A DNA stretch of 64,000 nt, taken from the NCBI GenBank assembly GCA_963757335.1, contig CAVWRJ010000008.1:124001-188000 (forward strand). The letters run 5' to 3'. This document shows, in pieces, positions 24,955-33,396 of this stretch (the stretch's first letter is position 1; every line of letters begins with the position of its first letter). The notes beneath the pieces were generated by a model. That model did not search any database, was not told where the DNA came from, and was given only the letters and a program-made list of their open reading frames with translations. The translations under genes were made by a program, and so were the position numbers. This DNA is from DASQPA01 sp963757335. GTDB lineage: Bacteria; Acidobacteriota; Thermoanaerobaculia; Multivoradales; UBA5704.

Positions 24955-26067
24955 ATGCGCAACATGATCTCACTGCCTCTCCCGTCCCGCTCCGTGCTGC
25001 TTCCGCTGGCGATTCTCCTCGCCGTCCTGGGGACAGGCTGTGCCCAGCCCATTCAGACGATCCCGGCGATTCTCCCCCTGACCGGGACGTCGGCCGACCT
25101 CGGCCGCTCGGTCGAGCAGGGAATGCGCCTGGCCGAAGAGGATCTGGCCTCGGCCGGCAAACCCTACCGGCTCAAGGTCGAGGACAGCCAGGGCAAACCG
25201 GACGTGGCGCTCACCGCCTACCGCGCGCTCGCCGCCAGCGGCTCCAACAAGTTGGTGCTCTCCTGGATGAGCTCGGCCGGCCGTGCCCTGGCCCCGGTGA
25301 CGAGGGCGGACGACCGCCTGTTGTTCGTCGGCGCGGCGCTCTCCAATCTCACCGCCAGCGACGGCAAGGTCGTGCGGGTGTGGGCCAACGCCACGCAGAT
25401 CGGCGAGACGATGGGCACCTTCGCGTCGGGGCGGGGCTACAAGCGGGTGGCGGTCCTCCCTGTCAACGACGACTACGGCCGGTCGGTCGCGGCGGCCTTC
25501 CAGAGCGTCTTCGAGCGGGGCGGCGGCAAGGTGGTCGCCAAGGAGCCGCTCGATCCCGCGCAGACGGACTACCGCACGCCCGCCGAGCGCGTCAAGAGCG
25601 CGCAGCCGGACGCCCTCTACATTCCGGCCTACGGCGGTGCCTATACCAACGGCCTGCGGCAGATTCGGGAGGTCTTCGGCAACGAGGTTCCGATCATCGC
25701 GGACTTCACTCTCCTCAGCAGCTTCACCCTACCCAAGGTCGGCGCGGCCGCCGAGGGGGTTTTCGTGCCGGCCACAACCCTCGATCTGGAGCCGCGCCCG
25801 ACGGAGCCGGCGCGAGCCTTCGCAGAGCGCTACAAGGCCAAGTACCAGATGGAGGCAGACTTCAACTCCGGCCTCGGTTTCATGATGCTCACCATCGCCG
25901 CCCAGGCGCTCGAAGCGAAGCCGGACGGCAAGGATCTGCCCGGTGCGATCCGCGGTCGAGTTTTCCAAGGGCCGTTCGGCGAGCTGCGATACGACGCCAA
26001 CAACGACTGCCGGCTGCAGATCGAGGTCGCCCGGATTGAAGGTGGGCGGGCTCGCAAGCTGCTTTGA
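24955..26067 (+). CDS. livK: Periplasmic substrate-binding lipoprotein of a Liv-type ABC transporter (370 aa)
   Basis: ATG 24955 follows AAAGGA at 9 bases. The signal peptide ends in a lipobox LGTGC (Cys29). The mature protein is a type I periplasmic binding fold: TIPAILPLTGTSADLGRSVE near the N-terminus, YKRVAVLPVNDDYGRSVAAA in the middle and FNSGLGFMMLTIAAQALEA near the end, typical of Leu/Ile/Val or urea/amide binding proteins. The ligand cannot be named from sequence. It completes the transporter of the three preceding genes. Confidence 0.87.
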   Translation: MRNMISLPLPSRSVLLPLAILLAVLGTGCAQPIQTIPAILPLTGTSADLGRSVEQGMRLAEEDLASAGKPYRLKVEDSQGKPDVALTAYRALAASGSNKLVLSWMSSAGRALAPVTRADDRLLFVGAALSNLTASDGKVVRVWANATQIGETMGTFASGRGYKRVAVLPVNDDYGRSVAAAFQSVFERGGGKVVAKEPLDPAQTDYRTPAERVKSAQPDALYIPAYGGAYTNGLRQIREVFGNEVPIIADFTLLSSFTLPKVGAAAEGVFVPATTLDLEPRPTEPARAFAERYKAKYQMEADFNSGLGFMMLTIAAQALEAKPDGKDLPGAIRGRVFQGPFGELRYDANNDCRLQIEVARIEGGRARKLL

Positions 26068-26135
26068 GAGCTAAAGCCGGCCACGCCGCTAAGGAATTGG
26101 GGAAACAGGGAACGCCATCAGAAACGAGGTCGACG

Positions 26136-27545
26136 ATGAGAGCGGCAACTTCCACCAGGTCCCAGCGAGAGGCTCTGCCCGTGAATCTCCGGAGGCATCT
26201 CGAGGTCGCGGAGGAGAAGGTACAGTCTCTTCTGCTTCCCGCGCTTGCCGCTCTCCCGGACTTCCGACGCCCGGCCGACGACTACACGTTCGACGTCAAG
26301 TATTATGGCGGAGACCGGGTCGAGGCCGCCGAGGCCCTGGCCCGGGCGGCGTCGGACATCGAGGCGGCGGACGCGATCAGCCTCTACCTGCATTTTCCGT
26401 TGTGCCCCTACATCTGCCGTTTTTGTCACTACCACGTTCGCGCCGGCACGGGGCGGAGTGAGGAGAAGGCTCCTCTCCTGTCCAACCTGCATACCTGTGC
26501 CGCCGTGGCGGCCGAGAGTTTGCCAGGGGATCGGTCCAAGCCAGTGAGCTCGATCTATCTCGGCGGCGGCACTCCCAGCCTTCTCGGAGCGCCGGATCTC
26601 GCTGACCTCTTGGGTGGGGTGAGGCAGCTCTTCCAGTGCGGCGAGGTGGAGGAGATTACCGTCGAAACCACACCCGACACCGTCACCCAGGAATGGCTGG
26701 AGGCGGTCAGTGCGCTCGGCGTGACCCGGGTGAGCTCGGGAGTGCAGGTTCTCGACGACGACGTGCTGGCGTTTATGGGGCGCCGGCACACCACCGCGGA
26801 CGTGCGGCGGTTCCTGGAGAATTGCCGGGCGGTGCCGGAGCTGACGACCAACGTCGACCTCATCGCCGGCCTTCCGTTGGTGACCGAGGCATCCTGGCTC
26901 TGGACCCTCCATGAGCTCATCGAGCAGGCGCCGTCGTCGATCACCGTCTATCGTCTGCGGCTCGGCCGGAGCGACGAGCGCTCGTCGAGCCTGGTGCACC
27001 TGTTCGAGAAGAGCCCAGAGCTTTTCCCCTCGCACGAGCAGGTGGCGATCGAGATTCTCGCCGCGCGCGGAATGCTGTTGGAGGCCGGCTATCAGGAAGG
27101 GCCGGTGGGGTGGTTCTGGCGTGAGGGGGGACGGCCGAAATGCTATCGGGATCGCTGGCTCCTCCAGCGGCCGCTCCTCGGCCTCGGGGAGAGCGCGTAC
27201 TCCTACGGCGTCGATTGGCAAATCATCAACGCCAAGGGCCTCGCTTTCCAATCGGCATTGCACGAGCGGCGGTGGCCGGCGGAGGTGTCCACGGTGCTCG
27301 CGCCTGGGGAGAGCCAGCTGCGTCGTCTTGCGTGGCGGCTCCGCGCCACCGGCGAGGTGCCGGCCGAATGGGGGGCCCGGTGGCCGGAGCTCAAGGCTCC
27401 GATCGAACATCTCGCAGAGTTAGGGTTGATTGAAAGCCGCGCCACCGGCACCGCCGGCCTGACCGAGGTGGGCACGCTGCTGATCGACGAGATCATCCGC
27501 AGGGTGTTGCACTTCCGTTCATGGGACACGAGCTGCGTTCAGTAA
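26136..27545 (+). CDS. Radical SAM protein, HemW/coproporphyrinogen oxidase-like family (469 aa)
   Basis: ATG 26136 follows CGAGGT; an in-frame upstream start overlaps the previous gene. The [4Fe-4S]-binding CxxxCxxC is Cys90-Cys94-Cys97 (LCPYICRFCHYH). A SAM-binding stretch SSIYLGGGTPSLLGAPDLAD and the GVTRVSSGVQVLDDDVLAFM strand are typical of the HemW/HemN branch. Cluster context FCHYH differs from HemW's usual CDF. This suggests a specialised member rather than the housekeeping haem chaperone. The C-terminus (about 380-469) resembles a winged-helix HemN tail. It follows the transporter and precedes a small membrane protein and a hydrolase, so a modification of a transported or signalling molecule is conceivable but unproven. 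Confidence 0.8.
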   Translation: MRAATSTRSQREALPVNLRRHLEVAEEKVQSLLLPALAALPDFRRPADDYTFDVKYYGGDRVEAAEALARAASDIEAADAISLYLHFPLCPYICRFCHYHVRAGTGRSEEKAPLLSNLHTCAAVAAESLPGDRSKPVSSIYLGGGTPSLLGAPDLADLLGGVRQLFQCGEVEEITVETTPDTVTQEWLEAVSALGVTRVSSGVQVLDDDVLAFMGRRHTTADVRRFLENCRAVPELTTNVDLIAGLPLVTEASWLWTLHELIEQAPSSITVYRLRLGRSDERSSSLVHLFEKSPELFPSHEQVAIEILAARGMLLEAGYQEGPVGWFWREGGRPKCYRDRWLLQRPLLGLGESAYSYGVDWQIINAKGLAFQSALHERRWPAEVSTVLAPGESQLRRLAWRLRATGEVPAEWGARWPELKAPIEHLAELGLIESRATGTAGLTEVGTLLIDEIIRRVLHFRSWDTSCVQ

Positions 27546-27556
27546 GGAGGGTGACA

Positions 27557-27856
27557 ATGGTCTTGAAGTACGCCTTGATTGGCGCCGTCATCGCACTTGT
27601 TCCAGGGGCATCGGTCCTACTCATACCCATGGAGGTCTATATGGTCTACCAGATCGCCGCCAAGAACAATTCGTTTGAATTCGTTCCATTCATGGTGATG
27701 AGCGCAGCTCTCGTGACGATCAGTGGCTCTCTCAAGGGTCTGGTGACTCTTCTTCACGGGATATTGGTACTCGGGCAGATTATCAATGCGGGCGTTGCCT
27801 TTGGCTTCATCATGGCTGTGGGGTTCGTGGCTGAGAAGTACTATGCACGGCCGTGA
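27557..27856 (+). CDS. Small integral membrane protein (99 aa)
   Basis: ATG 27557 follows a perfect AAGGAGGG. Two or three hydrophobic segments are visible: about 5-35 (ALIGAVIALVPGASVLLIPM), 42-65 (FVPFMVMSAALVTISGSLKG) and 68-95 (GILVLGQIINAGVAFGFIMA). No family is recognised. The 11-base spacing after the radical SAM gene makes co-transcription likely. Base composition is less GC-rich than upstream genes. Confidence 0.7.
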   Translation: MVLKYALIGAVIALVPGASVLLIPMEVYMVYQIAAKNNSFEFVPFMVMSAALVTISGSLKGLVTLLHGILVLGQIINAGVAFGFIMAVGFVAEKYYARP

Positions 27857-27874
27857 GCGGGAGCCCACAAGCCG

Positions 27875-28612
27875 ATGACTTCCAGACGAGAGGCTCGAGA
27901 GTCGCGCGGTACCGAAGGTGCCAGATTCACTTGGGATCTATGGTGGAATTCTGCCCAGAGCGCACGTCGGCGAGTGCTTATTGTGGCCGGTATCACGAGC
28001 CGTAATCATCCTGACTACCGTGCTCTTTATGATGCCATGGCGACTGATCTCGTCGTGGCGGAGTGCGAGGTCGTCACGTTTGCCGCCAGAGGGCAGATGG
28101 GTTCTGAAGGTATCTATTCGTTCCCCAGCTGCGTGGAGGACGTTCTCACTATTGCAAATGAATGGTCGCCAGGCGAACCAATGGCGCTGTTTGGCCGGAG
28201 CGCGGGGGGACCGATCGCCCTGCGCTGTGCAGCAAGATTGCAGGCATCGCAGGTCATGGTTTGGGGCGCCGCAGGTAGGCTCACCTACGAAGAGCTGTTC
28301 GGACCGGGAAGCGATGGCTCCTATCTTCAAGCATGCGAAAAATATGGCACGAGAATGCATCAAAAATTCTACCAGTCGACCTTCTTCCCGGAGGACGAAA
28401 TCTGCAACGTGAAGTGTCCGGTTTGGATCGGAATCGGAGATCAGGACGAGCATTCGAGTGCTGCGGAGCAACTCTGTACGCTCTTGAACAGTAAGCGAGA
28501 TGACAACGTTCTTTTTGTGATCAAGGGCGCCCGCCACGCGGTCAAAGCGGATGGCTCCGGGTGGCACGCGATGCGACAGATCCTCCGCGCGTGGCTCAAC
28601 GTGGTTTCATGA
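27875..28612 (+). CDS. Alpha/beta hydrolase-fold protein (245 aa)
   Basis: Nucleophile elbow Gly-Arg-Ser-Ala-Gly (LFGRSAGGPIAL, about 107-118), acid Asp in WIGIGDQDEHSS and His in KGARHAVKADG fit the Ser-Asp-His triad of the family. There is no signal peptide, so it is cytosolic. It could be an esterase, peptidase or acyl transfer enzyme. It lies 18 bases after the small membrane protein and ends the same-strand run; 143 bases follow before the next gene. Confidence 0.78.
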   Translation: MTSRREARESRGTEGARFTWDLWWNSAQSARRRVLIVAGITSRNHPDYRALYDAMATDLVVAECEVVTFAARGQMGSEGIYSFPSCVEDVLTIANEWSPGEPMALFGRSAGGPIALRCAARLQASQVMVWGAAGRLTYEELFGPGSDGSYLQACEKYGTRMHQKFYQSTFFPEDEICNVKCPVWIGIGDQDEHSSAAEQLCTLLNSKRDDNVLFVIKGARHAVKADGSGWHAMRQILRAWLNVVS

Positions 28613-28755
28613 GATTAAGGAATTGACGCCCTCGGGGATCAGTCGCCGTCTCCGACAGCCTTCCGCCGACGGCACTCACCCGATTCCGGACGGTTCGTGT
28701 TCTACCCGGGGGAGCCACCAGGAATCCCCTGCCAGCTGGCCCGAAGGAGGCACGT

Positions 28756-29838
28756 GTGAGGCTCGCCATTGTCCGAGGATCGCTGATCGCCCTGTTCCTG
28801 GCTTCTGCCGCCAGCGCCGAAGTTTCGCTCCCGGAGCTGGCGAAGGAGGCTAACTACAACCGTATGCCGCTGCACGACGTCGCGGTTCCGCGCCTGGCCG
28901 CCGTGCTCGATCAACTGCGCGGACTTCGCGGCCTGACTCCAAGGTCGGACGCTCTGGTCGTTATGGCTGACGAGCAGCGCTCCGCCTTGATCACTGAGCT
29001 CGATGACGCGAAGAGCGTGAACCGACGCCTGCTGCACTTCTTCTTTCCGGATTCCGGAGAGTCCTTCTTCGTCCGGCTCCAACTCACCGCGGAGGGTGTG
29101 CCGGAGATGCGCCTGTGGGGCGCCGGTCCCTCCGAATTGGTGATCACGGGGGACCAGGTGCGGCTCCTCGATCGGCCGAGCAGCGAGACCTTCCGGCTGC
29201 TGCGCATGGGGGCCGCCGCTACCTCGGGCCTCACCGCCGACGCGCTCACCATCACGGACACTATAGCCTGCATCGCGCGAAGCCTGGGCGTCGGCCTCGA
29301 CGGCACGAGCCTCACGACGAGGCTCTCCTCCGCCCTCTGTAGCGCTACCAGCACCATCTCGCTCGCCTTGACTGCGTGCAGCTGCCTGAGCATCGCGAGC
29401 GTCGGCTCGAGTCTCGTCTTTGCGACGATCGGCTGCGTCACCGGCATCACCAAGCTCCTCAGCTGTGGCTACGTCAACTGCAACACGAGCTCCTGCGCGG
29501 TGACGACGATTTATATCAACACCCCGGTGAGCACCTCGTGGGGCACGTCCTGCGGTTCGACGCATCGCGGTGGCTCCTATGCCAAGTTCTACAGCTTCCT
29601 CCTCACCGCCACCACGACGGTGGTGATCGACTTGACCTTGGCGACCGTCGACACCTACGCCTATCTGCTGCAAGGCTCCGGTACCGGTGGGACGGTGATC
29701 ACCTCCGACGACGACGGTGGTGGGGGGACCAACTCGCGGATCGTCCGCAGGCTGGCGCCGGGAAGCTACACGATCGAGGCGACGACCTACAGCAGCGGAG
29801 GTACCGGAGCCTTCGGTTTATCGCTTCGCCAGCAGTAG
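28756..29838 (+). CDS. Secreted protein with Cys-rich hydrophobic centre and pre-peptidase-like C-terminal domain (360 aa)
   Basis: GTG 28756 follows GAAGGAGG. A signal peptide (LIALFLASAASA|E) is followed by a 130-residue polar region. Then comes a hydrophobic, Ser/Thr-rich segment with about ten Cys (ADALTITDTIACIARSLG through CGYVNCNTSSCAV). Finally there is a beta-domain (YAKFYSFLLTATTTVVIDL, RLAPGSYTIEATTYSSGG) of the type used as PPC domains in exported proteins. I recognise no enzyme. It is probably cell-surface or extracellular. Confidence 0.65.
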   Translation: MRLAIVRGSLIALFLASAASAEVSLPELAKEANYNRMPLHDVAVPRLAAVLDQLRGLRGLTPRSDALVVMADEQRSALITELDDAKSVNRRLLHFFFPDSGESFFVRLQLTAEGVPEMRLWGAGPSELVITGDQVRLLDRPSSETFRLLRMGAAATSGLTADALTITDTIACIARSLGVGLDGTSLTTRLSSALCSATSTISLALTACSCLSIASVGSSLVFATIGCVTGITKLLSCGYVNCNTSSCAVTTIYINTPVSTSWGTSCGSTHRGGSYAKFYSFLLTATTTVVIDLTLATVDTYAYLLQGSGTGGTVITSDDDGGGGTNSRIVRRLAPGSYTIEATTYSSGGTGAFGLSLRQQ

Positions 29839-29920
29839 TGAAGCGTGGAATGAATCTAGAGTCGGGCATTTCACCAGCTCAGGCACTAAAACGCAGCATA
29901 CAAAAGGACGGGGACACACC

Positions 29921-30184
29921 ATGACAATTGAATATTACAAATGCCCGAAATGCGGACACACTAACAAAGTAGAGCTTCCGCAAGACTTCGAGGACAGAGT
30001 CGAGAAGTTTTTCGAGAAGGTCCCTGCTCATACAGCGAAAGGGTTATTGAGTCTCGCTGCTGGGATCTTTATCGCCCCACCAGTTGGCTTCGCTGCCGCT
30101 GGCGCTTTGCTCGCCGCCGCCATTTTCAACGACGGGACAGCGAAGTGCGTGAATTGTGGAGATAGATTTCGAATTGTGCAATGA
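29921..30184 (+). CDS. Small zinc-ribbon protein with hydrophobic centre (87 aa)
   Basis: ATG 29921 follows AAAAGGACGG. CPKC (YYKCPKCGHT) near the N-terminus and CVNC (KCVNCGDRF) near the C-terminus form a four-Cys zinc ribbon. Between them is an uncharged segment rich in Ala, Gly and Pro (LLSLAAGIFIAPPVGFAAAG) that could span or insert in a membrane. No family recognised. Confidence 0.6.
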   Translation: MTIEYYKCPKCGHTNKVELPQDFEDRVEKFFEKVPAHTAKGLLSLAAGIFIAPPVGFAAAGALLAAAIFNDGTAKCVNCGDRFRIVQ

Positions 30185-30306
30185 AGGAAATTACTCGACT
30201 GCCTCCTAAATGGAAATGGTGCCCTCGGTTGACCACTGCTACACGCCCATCAGCGGGGACAGCGCCTAACCAGGGGCGGCGCCGCTTAGTAATCCCCAAA
30301 GACCTT

Positions 30307-30338
30307 GGATGCCGGCACGGGCCTTCGTGTCGGCATCC
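30307..30338. terminator. Imperfect hairpin after the zinc-ribbon gene
   Basis: GGATGCCG (30307-30314) pairs with CGGCATCC (30331-30338). The stem continues inward with one mismatch (CACG/CGTG) to a short loop. No U-tract follows, so the role as a terminator is tentative. Confidence 0.4.
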
Positions 30339-30385
30339 TCTAAAGGAGGGAGGGCTGCTGACGACGATCAATGTTAGAAAGTGGC

Positions 30386-30672
30386 GCCGGTGAGGCTGGA
30401 AAGCGATCTCCTCGCAGGTTTCTCCAAGCAGCTCCGGCTTGAGCGTCTGGAGATCCGCCAGGAAGTCGAATGCTTTCTGATTCCTAACTATAGAGCCTCG
30501 CGCGAGGTAAAGCAGAGTCATCCGTTGCCGCTGGACCTCGGCCTGTCCCGCAAGCCGGCCGAGGTCATTCGCCGAGTAATCCTCCTCCTCCGGGTCGAGC
30601 CCCTCCCCGTCCTCGAAGGCCCGGCCGTCGGCGAGGGCGGCCCGACCGTCACAACCTCCTCCCAACGGACCG
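30386..30672 (-). pseudogene. Unrecognised gene fragment cut off by the IS left end
   Basis: A minus-strand frame with coding-like composition (GRAALADGRAFEDGEGLDPE, DYSANDLGRLAGQAEVQRQR, AFDFLADLQTLKPELLGE) begins exactly at the IS border and degrades after about 95 residues. It does not continue the XRE-TPR gene cut on the other side of the IS, so the IS does not sit in a simple target. Confidence 0.4.
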
Positions 30673-32260
30673 GCCCTAGGAGCCTGCGCGGCAGAAAATG
30701 AGGGGCAGTTTCAGAGCTGCTGCCCCACTTTGTGCCGTCCAGGAGTATCAAGATAGCGCTCGTGCGGTAGAATGCCTTCATGGCAACGACATTCCGCCGC
30801 TACACCCCAGGGCAGAGCATTCTGCTCCCTCCTTCTCCTCGCGACTGGCTTCCCGAAGGCCACTTGGCCTACTTCATCTCGGACACGGTGGACAGCTTGG
30901 ATCTAAGCTCGCTTTACAAGCCCTACGAGGGAGATGGCCGGCGCAACATGCCCTTCGAGCCACGGATGATGGTCAAGGTTCTTCTCTATGGCTATGCAAC
31001 GGGTACGTTCTCTTCGCGTAAGTTGGCGGAGAAGCTTTACGAGGATGTGGCGTTTCGGTTCCTCAGCGGCGAGAACTTTCCGGCCCACCGCACGATAGCC
31101 GACTTCCGCAAGCAGCACTTGGCTGCCTTCCAGAAGTTGTTTGTGCAGGTGGTTCGGATTGCCAAGGAACTGGGGTTGGTGAAGTTGGGGACGGTGGCAA
31201 TCGATGGCACCAAGGTGAAGGCATCGGCGAGCAAGCACAAAGCAATGAGCTACGGTCGGATGCAGCAAGAAGAACAGCGTCTGCGGGCAGAGATCGAGGA
31301 GCTCACTACCCGAGCCTCGCAAGTGGATGCCGAGGAGGATGCTCTGCATGGTGCAGAGAATTCTAGTGACGAGATTCCGAACGAGTTGCAGCGTCGCGAG
31401 CAGCGGCTGAAGAAAATTGGTGAGGCCATAGAGCGGCTGAAGAGCCGGCAGGCGGAGGAGGATCGAGCGGCGGGCCGTAGCCCGGAAGCGAAGAGCCGTT
31501 CCAAGCGCCCTTTTGGCGAACCTCCGGAGAAGAAGCAGGATAATTTCACGGATCCGGAGAGCCGGATCATGAAGACGTCTTCAGGCTACGAGCAGTGCTA
31601 CAACGGTCAGATTGCGGTTGACGCCGAGAGTCGTTTGATCGTCGCCGCAGAGGTGACGCAAAGCGCGGCGGATGTGGAACAGTTGCTGCCGATGGTGGAG
31701 CAGACGTGCGCGGTCACCCTAGGGGTACCGAGTGAGATCCTGGCGGACGCTGGTTACCGCTCGGAAGACAATCTGCAAGGCTTGGAAGGTAAGAAGATCG
31801 ACGGCTATATCTCTTTGGGGCGCGAGAGGAAATCACCCTCAGTGGTCAACAGCCCGGAGAAGCCGGCAACCTCTCGGATGCAGGAGAAACTCGCGACGGA
31901 GAAAGGTCGTAAGACCTACAGCCTGCGCAAGGGACTGGTCGAGCCGGTCAACGGTTGGATCAAATCGGTCCTTGGCTTCCGCCAATTTAGTCTCAGAGGT
32001 TTGGCGAAAGTGGCAGGAGAGTGGACGTTAGTGTGTCTGGCTCTCAATCTCAAGCAGTTGAACCCTCGGATGGAGTGGAAATAAGGCGAAAGTAGATGGG
32101 CGGCACGGCCTGAGTACCGCCCATTGGCCTTCAACAGAGCTCGTACCCGCCCGAAACGGGGCTCGTACCCCGTCCGGCCCGCTTTTGAAGCTTCCACCCG
32201 CGAGGCAGCACTGGGGAGGAGATCCCTACCCAAATTTCCTGGCGCGCAGGCTCCTAGGGC
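30673..32260. mobile_element. IS1182-family insertion sequence (1588 bp) with terminal inverted repeats
   Basis: Left end GCCCTAGGAGCCTGCGCG (30673-30690) equals the reverse complement of the right end (32243-32260) over 18 bases, with partial matching for about 15 more (CAG, AAAT, GGG shared). The element contains one transposase gene. No target duplication can be recognised because the two flanks come from different genes. Confidence 0.85.
30780..32084 (+). CDS. IS1182-family transposase (434 aa)
   Basis: The opening RRYTPGQSILLPPSPRDWLP and DTVDSLDLSSLYKPYEG, and the block NMPFEPRMMVKVLLYGYATG, are hallmarks of IS1182/IS4-like DDE transposases. The central AIDGTKVKASASKHKAMSYG (first Asp), LADAGYRSEDNL (second Asp) and C-terminal RKGLVEPVNGWIKSVLGFRQ (Glu region, Y-[2]-R-like block) complete the catalytic core. 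The length is full and uninterrupted, so it may be active. Confidence 0.93.
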   Translation: MATTFRRYTPGQSILLPPSPRDWLPEGHLAYFISDTVDSLDLSSLYKPYEGDGRRNMPFEPRMMVKVLLYGYATGTFSSRKLAEKLYEDVAFRFLSGENFPAHRTIADFRKQHLAAFQKLFVQVVRIAKELGLVKLGTVAIDGTKVKASASKHKAMSYGRMQQEEQRLRAEIEELTTRASQVDAEEDALHGAENSSDEIPNELQRREQRLKKIGEAIERLKSRQAEEDRAAGRSPEAKSRSKRPFGEPPEKKQDNFTDPESRIMKTSSGYEQCYNGQIAVDAESRLIVAAEVTQSAADVEQLLPMVEQTCAVTLGVPSEILADAGYRSEDNLQGLEGKKIDGYISLGRERKSPSVVNSPEKPATSRMQEKLATEKGRKTYSLRKGLVEPVNGWIKSVLGFRQFSLRGLAKVAGEWTLVCLALNLKQLNPRMEWK

Positions 32261-32986
32261 GAAGGCCTCGCTCGCCTCGTCAAACTCGGTGGCGACGCGC
32301 CGGACGTTGGCCAGGAAGCCGGTGCAGTAGCCCTCGGTCCTCGCCCGCTCGGCCTCCCCAGGCACCCGCCGGGCGACAAAGAGGGCGAGTTCCGCCAGCT
32401 CCTGCGCCTCTTCCACCTCGTCCGCAGCCGCCCGCTCGCTGGCATGGGCGAGCGCTTCGGCCACCGCCCAGCTCCTGGAGGCGCGGAGAGAGAGGCCGAG
32501 CAACCGCCGGCGCTCGGCAGGCGGGAAGGGCAGGAGGGCGGCGCAGATCTCCACCGCCTCGCGGCGCGCCTCCTCCGGCGGCGGGCCCTCGGCTTCCGCC
32601 ACCGCCTCCTCGACCTCGTAAGGGATCACCGCCATCTCGATCGAGTCCAGGGCCGCGCGCTCGACCGGCGCGGCCTCGGGTTTGCTCGCCGGCAGGCTCA
32701 GGGACCCGCGATCGGCCGAGGAGAGGAGGGCGGTGTAGAAGCGGATCATGCTCACCACCAGGCACCAGGGCACCCGCGCCGCTGCGGCCATCCGGCGCAG
32801 GCTCTCCTCCGGCGGGGCCACGTCACCCCGCTCGTAGCGGCTGACGTTACCCTGGTCGACCCGCGAGGCCTTCCCAAACTCCCTCTGCTTCAAGCCGGTG
32901 CGCAGGCGTAGCGAGCGCACCACGTGCTGCAAGACTTTCGGATCTCCCTTCTCCGCCACGGCCGCCACCTCCTCGTGCTCCGACAT
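32260..32986 (-). pseudogene. XRE-TPR transcriptional regulator, 3' half removed at the IS insertion
   Basis: ATG 32984-32986 starts a helix-turn-helix domain (RLRTGLKQREFGKASRVDQG, then NVSRYERGD, residues about 25-62), followed by helical TPR-like repeats (EALAHASERAAADEVEEAQE, GYCTGFLANVRRVATEFDEA). It is about 45% similar by eye to the protein at 33397-34865. At EAFA the gene runs into the IS right end and the remaining frame is transposon DNA, so the ligand-sensing TPR part is lost. It is divergent from the secreted repeat-peptide gene at 33078, with a small dyad between them (32987-33002). Confidence 0.75.
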
Positions 32987-33002
32987 CAGGTATGTTGACC
33001 TG
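32987..33002. promoter_or_regulatory. Dyad CAGGT-N6-ACCTG between the XRE gene and the secreted peptide gene
   Basis: Perfect 5-bp arms with a 6-bp spacer lie directly against the XRE start codon in the 91-bp divergent region. A regulator of the XRE type commonly binds such a site to control both genes; this is inferred from position. Confidence 0.4.
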
Positions 33003-33077
33003 GTACACCTTTTCTTTCGAGAGCCGCCCCCGCGGCCATGGGGGCCACGGCGGAGCCCTCTCGCCAGGAGTCCCCCC

Positions 33078-33365
33078 ATGTCCTCTCTTCCCCTTCGCCG
33101 CACGACCCTTCTCCTCCTGCTCTGCGCCCTGCTCAGCGCGCCTTGGGCCGCGACCGCCGCTCCACAAAGACCCAGGGCGACGAAAGCCGCCGCTTCCGCG
33201 CCCCTCACCCTCCTCAGCCGCTCCTGGAGCTTCCTCAAGAGCCTCTGGGGCGAGACGGGCTGTGACATCGACCCGAGCGGCCGCTGCGTGACTCGTGCGA
33301 CCCAGCCGAGGCCGAGCACCGAGACCGGCTGCGATATCGACCCGAGCGGCCGCTGCCACACTTAG
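33078..33365 (+). CDS. Secreted pro-peptide with two copies of an ETGCDIDPSGRC motif (95 aa)
   Basis: ATG 33078 follows CCAGGAG with 8-base spacing. A signal peptide (LRRTTLLLLLCALLSAPWAA, cleavage near ATA|AP) precedes a basic linker. Then GETGCDIDPSGRCVT and, 18 residues later, TETGCDIDPSGRCHT occur at the very C-terminus. Each repeat has two Cys that could form a small disulfide loop. Exported short repeats at the end of a pro-peptide resemble processed signalling peptides. The gene lies between two XRE-TPR regulators. It could instead be a metal-binding or structural peptide. Confidence 0.65.
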   Translation: MSSLPLRRTTLLLLLCALLSAPWAATAAPQRPRATKAAASAPLTLLSRSWSFLKSLWGETGCDIDPSGRCVTRATQPRPSTETGCDIDPSGRCHT

Positions 33366-33396
33366 GAGCCTTCCTCTCTCGGCCTCTCCTGCCGCC

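Noticed and set aside
30381..30701. Plus-strand 106-aa ORF left of the IS
   Set aside because: The opposite strand has the coding-like composition and this ORF runs into the IS end.
31916..32259. C-terminal extension of the XRE-TPR protein into the IS
   Set aside because: Those residues are the antisense of the transposase and IS end; not part of the original gene.
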